A program made the position numbers and the translations under genes. From contig NZ_VOBN01000021.1 of assembly GCF_008370045.1 (NCBI RefSeq), positions 35,353 through 99,352 of the forward strand: 64,000 nucleotides of DNA, written 5' to 3'. This document shows, one piece after another, positions 22,621-32,257 of this stretch. The stretch is from Pseudomonas sp. ANT_J12. GTDB taxonomy: Bacteria > Pseudomonadota > Gammaproteobacteria > Pseudomonadales > Pseudomonadaceae. The notes under the pieces were generated by a model that saw only the letters and a program-made list of their open reading frames with translations, was not told where the DNA came from and ran no database searches. Numbering within the stretch: the first letter of the stretch is position 1; every line of letters starts with the position of its first letter.

Positions 22621-24030
22621 ATGAAACGCTACGAAAAATTCGCCGATGACATCGCTGAACTGATCCGCTCCGGGGTCCTTGGCCCCGGCCAGCGCGTGCC
22701 GTCGGTGCGCTACGCCAGCCAGACTTACGGGGTCAGCCCGTCCACGGTGTTCCAGGCGTATTACCTGCTGGAGCGTCGCGGCCTGATCCGGGCCCGGCCG
22801 CGCTCCGGTTACTTCGTCAACACCCACGCCCCGAGCCCGTTTTCGGAGCCGGTGATCAGCAGCCAGGTCAACGAGTCCACCGAAGTCGACGTCAGCGAAC
22901 TGGTGTTCTCGGTCCTCGACTCGATCAAGGACCCGACCACCGTCCCGTTCGGCTCCGCCTTCCCCAGCCCGACCCTGTTCCCGCTGCAACGCCTGTCCCG
23001 CTCCCTGGCCAGCGCCGCCCGGGAGATGGACCCGCGCATGGTGGTCACCGACATGTCGCCGGGCAACCCGCAGCTGCGCCGGCAAATCGCCCTGCGTTAC
23101 ATGGTCGGCGGGCTGATGCTGCCCATGGAAGAACTGCTGATCACCAACGGTGCGCTGGAGGCCTTGAACCTGTGCCTGCAAGCCGTCACCGAACCCGGCG
23201 ACCTGGTGGCCATCGAAGCCCCGGCGTTCTACGCCAGCCTGCAAGTGCTGGAACGCCTGAAGCTCAAAGCGGTGGAAATCCCGGTGCACCCGCGCGACGG
23301 CATTGACCTGGGCGTGCTCGCGCAAACCCTGGAGCGCCACCCGATCAAGGCCTGCTGGTGCATGACCAGTTTCCAAAACCCGATGGGCGCGACCATGCCC
23401 GAGGCGAAGAAGCAGGAATTGGTGGAATTGTTGCGCAGCCATCAAGTGCCGCTGATCGAGGACGACGTCTACGCCGAACTCTATTACGGCCAGCAAGCGC
23501 CGAAACCGGCCAAGGCCTTTGATACCGAAGGCCTGGTGATGCATTGCGGTTCGTTCGCCAAGAGCCTGGCCCCCGGCTACCGCATCGGCTGGGTCGCCGC
23601 CGGGCGTTACGCGCAAAAAATCGAACGGCTGAAACTCATGACCTCGCTCTGCGCCTCAATGCCGGCCCAGGCCGCCATCGCCGATTACCTGCAACACGGC
23701 GGCTACGACCGTCACCTGCGCAAACTGCGTTACGCTCTGGAAGAACAGCAAAGCGCCATGCTCGCCGCCATCGCCCGCTACTTCCCGGCGCAGACCCGCG
23801 TCAGCCAACCGGCCGGCGGCTACTTTTTGTGGCTGGAACTGCCACCGCAGATGGATTCGTTGAAGTTGTTCCAGATGGCGCTGGCCCAAGGGATCAGCAT
23901 CGCGCCGGGGCCGATTTTTTCACCGACCCAGCGCTTCAGGAATTGCATTCGCTTGAACTACGGCAGCCCGTGGGATGAGGCGTCGGAGAAAGCGATGGAG
24001 ACGTTGGGCAGGATTGTCCGGTCGTTCTGA
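22621..24030 (+). CDS. MocR-type (GntR + aminotransferase) regulator
   Basis: 469 aa. N-terminal GntR winged helix (about 1-70: PSVRYASQTYGVSPSTVFQAYYLLERRGLI, then RPRSGYFVN) is joined to a fold-type I aminotransferase-like domain. The PLP lysine is in GSFAKSLAPGYRIGW, with the TSFQNPMGATM and IEDDVYAELYYG motifs. Such proteins are PLP-responsive transcription factors. Located 180 bp after ccoG, as MpaR (PA4132) is in P. aeruginosa; orthology is inferred from gene order. A candidate to bind the motif shared by ccoG and ccoN. The ribosome site is poor, and a REP pair separates it from ccoG. Confidence 0.88.
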   Translation: MKRYEKFADDIAELIRSGVLGPGQRVPSVRYASQTYGVSPSTVFQAYYLLERRGLIRARPRSGYFVNTHAPSPFSEPVISSQVNESTEVDVSELVFSVLDSIKDPTTVPFGSAFPSPTLFPLQRLSRSLASAAREMDPRMVVTDMSPGNPQLRRQIALRYMVGGLMLPMEELLITNGALEALNLCLQAVTEPGDLVAIEAPAFYASLQVLERLKLKAVEIPVHPRDGIDLGVLAQTLERHPIKACWCMTSFQNPMGATMPEAKKQELVELLRSHQVPLIEDDVYAELYYGQQAPKPAKAFDTEGLVMHCGSFAKSLAPGYRIGWVAAGRYAQKIERLKLMTSLCASMPAQAAIADYLQHGGYDRHLRKLRYALEEQQSAMLAAIARYFPAQTRVSQPAGGYFLWLELPPQMDSLKLFQMALAQGISIAPGPIFSPTQRFRNCIRLNYGSPWDEASEKAMETLGRIVRSF

Positions 24031-24042
24031 CAGTGATCGCGT

Positions 24043-24176
24043 GATCGTTCCCACGCGCCCCGCCTGATCGTTCCCACGCTCTGCGTGGGAATGCCGCCAC
24101 GGACGCTCCGCGTTCGGCTCTGGATGTGACGCGGAGCGTCACGGGATGCATTCCCACGCAGAGCGTGGGAACGATC
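24043..24176. repeat. dispersed inverted repeat, copy D plus a 14-bp fragment
   Basis: Arm fragment at 24043-24056 (GATCGTTCCCACGC), then a full copy at 24066-24176. It lies between the convergent regulator and SDR genes. Confidence 0.85.
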
Positions 24177-24188
24177 AGCGGTTAGCGG

Positions 24189-24935
24189 TTAGCGTCCGCC
24201 ACCCAAATCCACAAACGTCCCGGTCGCATACGAAGCCTTGTCCGACAACAACCACACAATCGCCTCGGCCACTTCATCCGGCCGCCCACCCCGGGCCATC
24301 GGGATGGCCGACTCCAGCTTGCTGACCCGATCCGGATCGCCGCTCAGCGCGTGGAAATCAGTGTAGATAAAACCGGGGCGCACGGCGTTGACACGAATCC
24401 CCTCGCCCGCCACTTCCTTCGACAGGCCGATGGTGAAGCTGTCCAGCGCACCTTTTGAGGCGGCGTAATCCACGTACTCGTTGGGCGAGCCCAGGCGCGA
24501 AGCGACTGAAGACACATTGACGATGCTGCCACCCTGCCCGCCATGCTTGGGCGACATGCGCAAGATCGCGTGCTTGGCGCAAAGGATCGGCGCCAGGACG
24601 TTGGTCTTGAGGGTTTTGAGAATGCGAAATTCGGACATTTCGTCGATCCGGGATTTGTGCCCGACGGTGCCGGCGTTGTTCACCAGGGCGGTGACCCGGC
24701 CCAACTCGGTGTCGACGCGGTGGAACAGGGCAACCACTTCGTCTTCGATGCTGACGTCGGCGCGCACGGTAATGGCCTGGGCGCCGAGGGCGCGGACTTG
24801 CTCCAGCACATGTTGGGCAGCCTGTTCATCAGCCTGATAGTTGATACAGATCCGGTAGCCCTGTTCCGCGGCCAACAGCGCCGTGGCCGCGCCAATCCCG
24901 CGGCTGCCGCCGGTGATGACAATGACTTTTTCCAT
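24189..24935 (-). CDS. SDR family oxidoreductase
   Basis: 248-aa short-chain dehydrogenase/reductase. The Rossmann cofactor motif TGGSRGIG is at about residues 8-15, NNAG near 88, the catalytic Ser in VSSVASRLG, and YxxxK as YAASK (about 155-159). A C-terminal GTFVDLGGGR ends the protein. The start at 24935 is preceded by GGGGGAAC. Resembles glucose/3-oxoacyl-ACP reductase-type enzymes, but the substrate cannot be assigned. Convergent with the MocR gene across a repeat; no obvious operon partner. Confidence 0.9.
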   Translation of the reverse strand: MEKVIVITGGSRGIGAATALLAAEQGYRICINYQADEQAAQHVLEQVRALGAQAITVRADVSIEDEVVALFHRVDTELGRVTALVNNAGTVGHKSRIDEMSEFRILKTLKTNVLAPILCAKHAILRMSPKHGGQGGSIVNVSSVASRLGSPNEYVDYAASKGALDSFTIGLSKEVAGEGIRVNAVRPGFIYTDFHALSGDPDRVSKLESAIPMARGGRPDEVAEAIVWLLSDKASYATGTFVDLGGGR

Positions 24936-25053
24936 GCTGATGTTCCCCCGTTTCGAGCTTAAGCAGTCGGGGGCAAGAATAACCGCCATTGGCGGGTTTT
25001 GCATGACCTGCATCTATCGGGGTGACGATGCAGATAGGTGGCGAAGTGCTTTT

Positions 25054-25149
25054 CTGTGGCGAGGGAGCTTGCTCCCGCTGGACTGCGCAGCAGTCCCTGT
25101 TTTTGGGGGCCGCTGCGCGGCCCAGCGGGAGCAAGCTCCCTCGCCACAG
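25054..25149. repeat. inverted pair of REP elements
   Basis: CTGTGGCGAGGGAGCTTGCT and its inverse (AGCAAGCTCCCTCGCCACAG) enclose about 55 bases including GGACTGCGCAGCAGTCC, a smaller palindrome. It lies just beyond the 3-prime end of the c-di-GMP gene. Confidence 0.85.
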
Positions 25150-25177
25150 GTTTCTACCCCACTCCAGGCAGGATCTA

Positions 25178-27259
25178 TCAGCCCGCCGCCAGCTGTTCAC
25201 CCCGAACAATATCGACCATAAAACGCTCCGCCGGCAGCGGGTGCCCGAGCAAATAACCCTGCAACGAATCACACCCCAACTTCGTCAGAAAGTCCTGCTG
25301 CACACCGGTCTCCACGCCTTCCGCCACGATCCGCAAACCCAGCGCCTGGCCCAGCGCCACAATCGCCGAAACGATGGCCGCGTCATCGCTGTCATGCTCC
25401 AGATCCCGGACAAAGCCGCGGTCAATCTTCAGCTCGTTAGCCGGCAAACGCTTGAGGTACATCAAGCTCGAATAACCGGTGCCGAAGTCATCAATGGACA
25501 AATCGACGCCCATTTCCGACAGTTCCTGCAACACGGTCATGCTCGCATCGGCGTCGCTCATGGCGGTGGTTTCGGTGATTTCCAGGGTCAGGCTGTTGGC
25601 CGGCAAATGGTGCGTGGCCAAGGCCTTGGCCACGCTCTGGACCAGGCCGGCGTGGCAGAACTGCAAGGCCGAGAGATTCACCGCGATGCGCCAGTCGGTG
25701 TAGCCGAGCACATACCATTCGCGCATCTGCCGGCAGGCTTCGTTGAGCACCCACTCGCCGATAGGAATGATCAGCCCGGTCTTTTCCGCCAGTTCGATGA
25801 ACTTGTCCGGCAGCAACATGCCCTGGGTCGGGTGCTGCCAGCGCAGCAAGGCCTCGGCGCCGACCGGACGCCCATTGCTGGCGTCGAACTTGGGTTGGTA
25901 ATACAGACTGAATTGTTGATGTTCCAACGCGGCGCGCAGGTCTTGCAGCAGTTGCAGTTGCTTGCGGGCGTTGCTGTTCATCGAGGCGTCGAAGAAGCTG
26001 TGACCGTTTTTGCCTGCGCCCTTGGCGTGGTACATCGCGGCGTCGGCGTTCATCAGCAGTTCCTGGGCGGTCTGGCCATTGCCCGGATACAGCGCGATGC
26101 CGACGCTGGCGGAGATCTGCAAGTCATGCTCGGCGACCCGGAACGAGCGCGCGATCAGGCTGACCTGACGCGCCGCCAGGTTCAGTGCATCGTTGGGCTC
26201 GCTCAGGCGCACCAGCAGCACGAATTCGTCGCCGCCGATCCGCGCCAACGTGTCCTGGCTGCGCAAATCTTCGCGCAGTCGCAGGCTGACTTCGCGCAGC
26301 AACTGATCACCCATGTGGTGGCCGAAGGCATCGTTGACCGGTTTGAAGCCGTCCAGATCGATGAACATCAGCGCAAAACAACCGCCCTGCTCTTGCACCT
26401 TGGACATGGCCAGGTCGATGCGATCCGCCAGCAACGTGCGGTTCGGCAGGCCGGTCAGGGTGTCGTGCAAGGCCAATTGGGTGAGTTCGCGGTTGGCCTC
26501 GGTCAGCGAGCGCGCAAGATCAGCGGTGCGCGCCTCCAGGCGTGCATCGAGAATCGAGGTCAGCAAGGCAATGCTCAACACCGCGAGGGTGGTGATCAGC
26601 ACCAGGTTGTCCAGGCCTTTACCGCTCAAGCCATTGAGGGCCGCGCTGCAGAAACTGCCGTCCGGAAAACGCGCCGCCGCCATGCCGGTGTAGTGCATGC
26701 CGACGATGGCGAAGCCCATGATCACCGCGGCACCGCCACGGATCAGGCCCACGTAAGGCGTGTGCTGGCGCAGGCGGAAGGCAATCCACAACGCTGCGGC
26801 GGACGCACCGACGGCAATCAGCAGCGAGGCGCCGAACAGCGTCGGGTCGTAATCGATGCCCGGCACCATCAGCATGGCGGCCATGCCGGTGTAATGCATG
26901 GCGCTGATCCCGGCGCCCATCACCAGCGCGCCGAACGCCAGTTGCCAGCCCGGCAGCTTCGGCTGGCTGACCAGCCACAGGGCAAATCCGCAAGAGAGGA
27001 TGGCAATGGCCAGCGAGAGCACGGTCAGGCTGAGGTCATAGCCCAGGTCGATGGGTAATTTGAACGCGAGCATGCCGATGAAATGCATCGACCACACGCC
27101 AATGCCCATGGCCACCGCCCCGCCGGCGGTCCACAGGTGGACGGCGCGGCCCTTGGTGGTGGCGATCCGGCCGGTCAGGTCAAGGGCGGTGTACGAAGCG
27201 AGGATCGCCACGCACAGCGAGATGAAAACCAGCGTAGGGGAATAGGTGCCGATGAGCAT
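25178..27259 (-). CDS. mucR: MHYT-GGDEF-EAL c-di-GMP protein, MucR-like
   Basis: 693 aa. The N-terminal membrane sensor has three MHYT-type repeats (SMHFIGML, AMHYTGMAAML, GMHYTGMAA) in seven hydrophobic segments. A diguanylate cyclase domain with intact GGDEF (about 341) and a phosphodiesterase domain with intact EAL (GAEALLRW, about 468), plus EITET and DDFGTGYSS, follow. Both domains look catalytically complete. Architecture and opening residues (MLIGTYSP) match P. aeruginosa MucR (PA1727), which controls alginate and nitrate-related biofilm traits; orthology is inferred. The start at 27259 has only a weak ribosome site; 27292 is an in-frame alternative. Confidence 0.88.
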   Translation of the reverse strand: MLIGTYSPTLVFISLCVAILASYTALDLTGRIATTKGRAVHLWTAGGAVAMGIGVWSMHFIGMLAFKLPIDLGYDLSLTVLSLAIAILSCGFALWLVSQPKLPGWQLAFGALVMGAGISAMHYTGMAAMLMVPGIDYDPTLFGASLLIAVGASAAALWIAFRLRQHTPYVGLIRGGAAVIMGFAIVGMHYTGMAAARFPDGSFCSAALNGLSGKGLDNLVLITTLAVLSIALLTSILDARLEARTADLARSLTEANRELTQLALHDTLTGLPNRTLLADRIDLAMSKVQEQGGCFALMFIDLDGFKPVNDAFGHHMGDQLLREVSLRLREDLRSQDTLARIGGDEFVLLVRLSEPNDALNLAARQVSLIARSFRVAEHDLQISASVGIALYPGNGQTAQELLMNADAAMYHAKGAGKNGHSFFDASMNSNARKQLQLLQDLRAALEHQQFSLYYQPKFDASNGRPVGAEALLRWQHPTQGMLLPDKFIELAEKTGLIIPIGEWVLNEACRQMREWYVLGYTDWRIAVNLSALQFCHAGLVQSVAKALATHHLPANSLTLEITETTAMSDADASMTVLQELSEMGVDLSIDDFGTGYSSLMYLKRLPANELKIDRGFVRDLEHDSDDAAIVSAIVALGQALGLRIVAEGVETGVQQDFLTKLGCDSLQGYLLGHPLPAERFMVDIVRGEQLAAG

Positions 27260-27447
27260 GGGATTTCTCGTGACTGCCCCTGCGTACTGCATCCATTCTC
27301 GGGGGGCAAAGTCGGCGATTGTACTGAATGCGCGGAAGAACGCACTGACAAAATTATCAAATGGCCATCAAGCCGATGAAACGCTTGTTTGACAGCAAAA
27401 ATCGGAGTTTCAACGCGATCATTGTGGCGATCTGAAGGTCCGCGTTT

Positions 27448-27558
27448 GATCGTTCCCACGCTCTGCGTGGGAATGCCGCCACGGACGCTCCGCGTTCGGC
27501 TCTGGATGTGACGCAGAGCGTCACGTGATGCATTCCCACGCAGAGCGTGGGAACGATC
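27448..27558. repeat. dispersed inverted repeat, copy E
   Basis: Full copy, 111 bp, with the inner variant CGCTCCGCGTTCGGCTCTGG as in copies B and D. It lies in the 309-bp gap between opmB and mucR; nothing else is recognised in that gap. Confidence 0.85.
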
Positions 27559-27568
27559 AGCATGCAGG

Positions 27569-29050
27569 TTATTCCTTGTCACTCACCTGCAACTCCCCAT
27601 CCCACCCACCGCCCAACGCCGCAATCAACTGCACGCTGGCAATCAACCGGCTCTGCAACACGTTCAACACGCTTTGTTCGTTGTTCAACGCCGTGGCTTG
27701 CACCACTACCACGTCCAGATAGGCAATCAAACCGGCCTTGTACTGGTTTTCGGTCAGGCGCAGGGAGTCGCGCGCCGCGTCCAGTGCTTCCTGACGCACC
27801 GCCGCTTCGTCTTCGAACACCTTGAGTTGCACCAGGTAGTTTTCCACTTCGCGGAAGCCATCGAGCACGGTCTGGCGGTACTTGGCCACGGTTTCGTCGT
27901 AGACCGCTTCGTTGCGGTCGACTTCCGCCGAGCGCGCGCCACCGTCGAACAACGGCAAGTCCAGTTTTGGCCCCACCGACCAGAAGCGGTTCGGCAAGCT
28001 GATCAGGTTGCTCGACGTACTGCTGCTGTAACCGCCACTGAGGCTCAGGGTCAGGTCCGGGTAGTACGCGGCTTTCGCCACGCCAATTTCGGCGTTGGCG
28101 GCAATCACCGAGCGTTCGGCGGAGGCAATGTCCGGCCGGCGTTCAAGCAATTGCGACGGCAGGCTCAGGGGGATTTGCGGCAGTTTCGGAATGTCCTGGG
28201 TTTCCGCCAGGTTGAACTGCGCCGGTGGCAGGCCGATCAGCACCGCGATGGCGTTTTCGAACTGCGCCCGTTGCCAGATCAGATCCACCAGATCGGCCTG
28301 GGTGCTTTTGAGCTGCGTCTGGGCCTGGGCCACCGCATCGCGCCCGGAGACACCGGCGCGGTACTGGTTCTGGGTCATTTGCAGCGAGCGTTGATAGGCC
28401 GCGACCGTCGATTCGAGCAAACGCTTCTGCTGGTCGATGACCCGCAACTGCAAATAGTTCTGCACCATTTCCGACTGCTGGCTCAGGCGCATGGCCGCCA
28501 GATCGGCGAAGCTCGCCTGGGCGCTGGCCGTGTCGGCTTCCAGCCCGCGGCGCAACTTGCCCCAGATATCCGCTTCCCAACTGACGCCCAATTCGGTGGT
28601 GTAGGTATTGCGAATCCCGCTGGCGGAACTGCTCAGGCTGGAACTGCTGCTGCCGGCACCCTGACTGGAACGGGTTTTACCCGCGCTCAAATCGACGGTC
28701 GGGTAAAACGCCGCGCGGGCGCTTTTCACCAAGGCCTGGGACTGGCGATAGCGGGCCTCGGCCTGGGCGACGGTCTGGTTGGCATTGTTGAGTTGTTCCA
28801 CCAGGCCATTGAGCTGGCGGTCACCGTACAACTCCCACCAGGCGCCACGGGCCAGGGCATCGCTGGGACTGGCCTGACGCCAGCCCTCGGCTTCCTTGTA
28901 CTGCGCAATCTCGGCCGTGTGCGGGCGCTGATAATCCGGGCCGACGGCGCAGGCGCTGACCAGGGCCATGCACAGCGCCAGGCTCAACAAGCGCGAGCCC
29001 CGGGCCAGGGCAATCGGTGCAGCCAGAGTGATAAGCGAACGGTCAGTCAT
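27569..29050 (-). CDS. opmB: RND efflux outer membrane factor, OpmB-like lipoprotein
   Basis: 493-aa TolC/OprM-family outer membrane channel. Signal peptide with lipobox LVSAC, then GPDYQRP, the usual opening of NodT-type factors. Two OEP repeats follow (GVSWEADIWGKLRRG in the first, GPKLDLPLFDGGARSAEV in the second). The start at 29050 overlaps the stop of the upstream pump gene (ATGA), so translation is coupled. Last gene of muxA-muxB-muxC-opmB; assignment to OpmB rests on the four-gene order with two pump subunits. Confidence 0.9.
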   Translation of the reverse strand: MTDRSLITLAAPIALARGSRLLSLALCMALVSACAVGPDYQRPHTAEIAQYKEAEGWRQASPSDALARGAWWELYGDRQLNGLVEQLNNANQTVAQAEARYRQSQALVKSARAAFYPTVDLSAGKTRSSQGAGSSSSSLSSSASGIRNTYTTELGVSWEADIWGKLRRGLEADTASAQASFADLAAMRLSQQSEMVQNYLQLRVIDQQKRLLESTVAAYQRSLQMTQNQYRAGVSGRDAVAQAQTQLKSTQADLVDLIWQRAQFENAIAVLIGLPPAQFNLAETQDIPKLPQIPLSLPSQLLERRPDIASAERSVIAANAEIGVAKAAYYPDLTLSLSGGYSSSTSSNLISLPNRFWSVGPKLDLPLFDGGARSAEVDRNEAVYDETVAKYRQTVLDGFREVENYLVQLKVFEDEAAVRQEALDAARDSLRLTENQYKAGLIAYLDVVVVQATALNNEQSVLNVLQSRLIASVQLIAALGGGWDGELQVSDKE

Positions 29051-32000
29051 AGCGGAGTTTCCAGAGCTGCATCGGTACGTATCCCACGCCATTTATTGAA
29101 GCGATGGCGCAGTTTGTCGAGGTAGAGGTAAACCACCGGGGTGGTGTAGAGGGTCAGCACCTGGCTGAAGATCAGCCCGCCGATGATGGTCAGGCCCAGC
29201 GGCTGGCGCATTTCCGCGCCCTCGGCACGACTGAGCAGCAACGGCAGCGCGCCGAGAATCGCCGCCAGCGTGGTCATCAGAATCGGCCGCAGCCGTTGCA
29301 GACAGGCGCTGCGAATCGAATCCAGCGGCGTCATGCCCTGATGCCGCTCCAACTGCAACGCCAAGTCGATCATCAGGATCGCGTTTTTCTTCACCACGCC
29401 GATCAGCAGGAACAGCCCCAACAGCGAGATCAGGCTGAACTCCCCGCCCAAGGCATAGATCGACAACAAGGCGCCGACCCCGGCCGACGGCAGCGTCGAC
29501 AGAATGGTCAGCGGGTGAATGTAGCTTTCATACAACACGCCCAACACCAGATACACCGCCACCAACGCGCCGAGAATCATGAACGGCTGACTCTTCTGGG
29601 TCGCGGCAAAGGCGTCGGCGGTGCCGGCCATTTTCACGATCACGTCTTCCGGCATGCCGAGCTTGGCAATCGCCCGCTCGATGGCCGCCGTGCCCTGCTC
29701 CACCGTGACCCCTTCGGCCATGTCGAACGAAATGCTCTCGGACGCGAACTGGCCTTCGTGGCTGACCCGGTCGTCTTCCAGGCTGTTTTCGTAGTGGGCA
29801 ATGGTCGAGAGCGGAATCCGCGCACCATCGGCGGTGATCACCTGAACCTGCTTGAGGGTGATCGGGTCCTGGGCGTATTTCGGATTGACCTCCATCACCA
29901 CCTGATACTGGTTGAGGCTGTCGTAGATCGTCGAAATCTGCCGCTGGCTGTAGGCGTTGTTCAACACGGCGGTGACCATGTCCATGTCCACCCCCAGGCG
30001 CTTGGCCTGATCGCGGTCGACGATCAGCGTCACTTGTTGCGCGCCGCGCCCCTCGCGAGCATCAATCGCCGTCAGCTCAGGCAAGGCCCGCAGCGCGGTG
30101 ACGACTTTCGGGTACCACTCGCGCAACGAACCCAGATCGGCGCTTTGCAGGATGTAGGAATATTGCGAAGTGGTCTGCTCACGCCCGCCGCCAAATTGCA
30201 GGTCCTGATCCGCCATCAACATCAACTGCGCGCCGGCGACCTTGGGCATTTCCTTGCGCAGGCGTTCGATCACCTTCTGCGCGGAAATATTGCGCTCCTT
30301 GATCGGTTTCAGGCGCACCAGCATAAAGGCGTTGTTGGTGCCGTTGGTGCCGCCGATGAACCCGGCCACGCTCTGCACCGCATCGTCCTTGAGCACGGCA
30401 CGGCGGAAGACTTCCATCTTCGGCTGCATCACGCTGAACGACAGGCCGTCGTCGCCGCGCACAAAACCGATCAACTGTCCGGTGTCCTGCTGCGGCATGA
30501 AGGTTTTCGGCACCACCACGTACAGCGCAACGTTGACGCCGATGGTCACGATCAGGCTGAGCAAGGTCAGGCGGCGGTGACGCAGCACCCAATCGAGGCT
30601 GGTGGCGTACTTGCCGACCATCCAGTCGTTGGCGCGCTGGCTCCAGCGTTGCAGACGGTTTTCCTGGCCCGGCGTATGCGGCTTGAGCCAACGGGCGCAA
30701 AGCATCGGGGTCAGGGTCAACGACACGATCAGCGAGACGACGATGGACGCCGCCAGGGTGATGGAAAACTCGCGGAACAGGCTTTCGATGATCCCGCCCA
30801 TAAACAGGATCGACAGGAACACCGCCACCAGCGACACGTTCATCGACAGCAAGGTGAACCCGACTTCCTGGGCCCCGAGGTACGCCGCTTTCATCGGCGG
30901 CACGCCTTTGTCGATGTGCCGGGAAATGTTCTCCAGCACCACGATGGCGTCGTCCACCACCAGCCCGGTGGCGAGGATCAGCGCCATCAGCGACAGGTTG
31001 TTCAGGGAAAACCCGTAGAGGTACATCACCGCGAAGGTGCCGACCAGCGACACGGGCACCGCCAGCGTCGGAATCAGCGAGGCGCGGAAGTTACCGAGGA
31101 ACAGGAACACCACCAGAATCACCAGCGCCACGGCGATCAGCAGGGTCATTTCCGCTTCATGCAACGTCGCCTTGATCACCGGCGAACGGTCCATGGCCAG
31201 GTTCAGCTTGACGCTGGCCGGCAACACCGCCTGCAACGCCGGCAACTGCGCCTTGATCTCGTTGACCGTTTCGATGATGTTGGCGCCGGCCTGGCGGTTG
31301 ATCACCAGCAGCACCGCCGCATCATTGTTGAAGAAACCGCTGTTGTAGCGGTCCTCGACGCCGTCGCTGACCGTGGCCACATCCTTCAGGCGCAGGGCCG
31401 CGCCGTTGTTGTAGTGGATGATCAGCGACTCGTAGTCCTTGGCCTTTTCCAGTTGATCGTTGGCCTGCACCTGCCACAGACGCTGGTCGTCCTCGACCGA
31501 ACCTTTCGGCCGGCGCACGTTGGCATTGGCGATGGTGTTGCGCACATCGTCCAGGGCCACGCCGTACTGGTTCAGCGCCTGGGGTTCGAGTTCGATGCGC
31601 ACCGCTGGCAGCGAGCTGCCGCCGATCTGCACTTCGCCCACGCCCTGCACCTGGGACAGGCTCTGGGACAGGATCGTCGAGGCCAAGTCGTAGAGCTGGC
31701 CTTTTTCCAGTACATCCGAGGTCAGGGACAAGACCATGATCGGCGCTTGCGACGGGTTGACCTTCTTATAGGTCGGCATGCTGCGCATACCGCTGGGCAG
31801 CAGGTTGCGCGAGGCGTTGATCGCCGCTTGCACTTCCCGCGCCGCACCGTTGATGTCGCGGTCGAGGTCGAACTGCAAAATCACCCGGGTCGAGCCCTGG
31901 CTGGAGCGGCTGCTCATGGTGTTGACCCCGGCGATGGCGCCGAAGGAACGTTCCAGCGGCGTGGCCACGGTCGAAGCCATTACCTCCGGGCTGGCGCCGG

Positions 32001-32154
32001 GCAGGCTGGCCTGGACCACGATCACCGGGAAGTCCATCTGCGGCAGCGGCGACACCGGCAACAGGCCGAAACTTACGCCGCCCAGCAGCATGATCGCCAA
32101 CGAAAGCAGCATGGTTGCCACGGGACGTTTGATGAACGGTCCTGAGAGATTCAT
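29047..32154 (-). CDS. muxC: RND efflux pump inner membrane subunit, MuxC/MdtC-like
   Basis: 1035-aa HAE1-family proton-driven transporter with 12 membrane segments and two large periplasmic loops. Opening MNLSGPFIKRPVATMLL; AILATGLVVDDAIVVLENI carries the TM4 aspartates of the proton relay; the second half has VYLVLGVLYESYIHP. Paired with a second, non-identical pump gene (muxB), as in MdtBC and MuxBC, which form heterotrimers. Start 32154 follows GGAG; the in-frame ATG at 32169 is less likely. Substrates of the P. aeruginosa homologue include aztreonam, macrolides, novobiocin and tetracycline. Confidence 0.92.
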   Translation of the reverse strand: MNLSGPFIKRPVATMLLSLAIMLLGGVSFGLLPVSPLPQMDFPVIVVQASLPGASPEVMASTVATPLERSFGAIAGVNTMSSRSSQGSTRVILQFDLDRDINGAAREVQAAINASRNLLPSGMRSMPTYKKVNPSQAPIMVLSLTSDVLEKGQLYDLASTILSQSLSQVQGVGEVQIGGSSLPAVRIELEPQALNQYGVALDDVRNTIANANVRRPKGSVEDDQRLWQVQANDQLEKAKDYESLIIHYNNGAALRLKDVATVSDGVEDRYNSGFFNNDAAVLLVINRQAGANIIETVNEIKAQLPALQAVLPASVKLNLAMDRSPVIKATLHEAEMTLLIAVALVILVVFLFLGNFRASLIPTLAVPVSLVGTFAVMYLYGFSLNNLSLMALILATGLVVDDAIVVLENISRHIDKGVPPMKAAYLGAQEVGFTLLSMNVSLVAVFLSILFMGGIIESLFREFSITLAASIVVSLIVSLTLTPMLCARWLKPHTPGQENRLQRWSQRANDWMVGKYATSLDWVLRHRRLTLLSLIVTIGVNVALYVVVPKTFMPQQDTGQLIGFVRGDDGLSFSVMQPKMEVFRRAVLKDDAVQSVAGFIGGTNGTNNAFMLVRLKPIKERNISAQKVIERLRKEMPKVAGAQLMLMADQDLQFGGGREQTTSQYSYILQSADLGSLREWYPKVVTALRALPELTAIDAREGRGAQQVTLIVDRDQAKRLGVDMDMVTAVLNNAYSQRQISTIYDSLNQYQVVMEVNPKYAQDPITLKQVQVITADGARIPLSTIAHYENSLEDDRVSHEGQFASESISFDMAEGVTVEQGTAAIERAIAKLGMPEDVIVKMAGTADAFAATQKSQPFMILGALVAVYLVLGVLYESYIHPLTILSTLPSAGVGALLSIYALGGEFSLISLLGLFLLIGVVKKNAILMIDLALQLERHQGMTPLDSIRSACLQRLRPILMTTLAAILGALPLLLSRAEGAEMRQPLGLTIIGGLIFSQVLTLYTTPVVYLYLDKLRHRFNKWRGIRTDAALETPL

Positions 32155-32164
32155 GGACGACAGC

Positions 32165-32257
32165 TCCAAGCTTCAAGCCATAAGCTGCAAGAGAAAAGCA
32201 GGCCGTGCGCAGGCTTTAACTTGCCGCTTGCCGCTTGAAACTTGCAGCTGACCGGCG
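32165..32257. repeat. AGCTTCAAG-type intergenic repeat between muxB and muxC
   Basis: The 103-bp gap holds AGCTTCAAGCCATAAGCTGCAAG on the left and TTGCCGCTTGCCGCTTGAAACTTGCAGCTG (in part) on the right, which are roughly inverse. The other junctions of the operon are overlaps, so this insert interrupts coupling only here. Confidence 0.6.
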
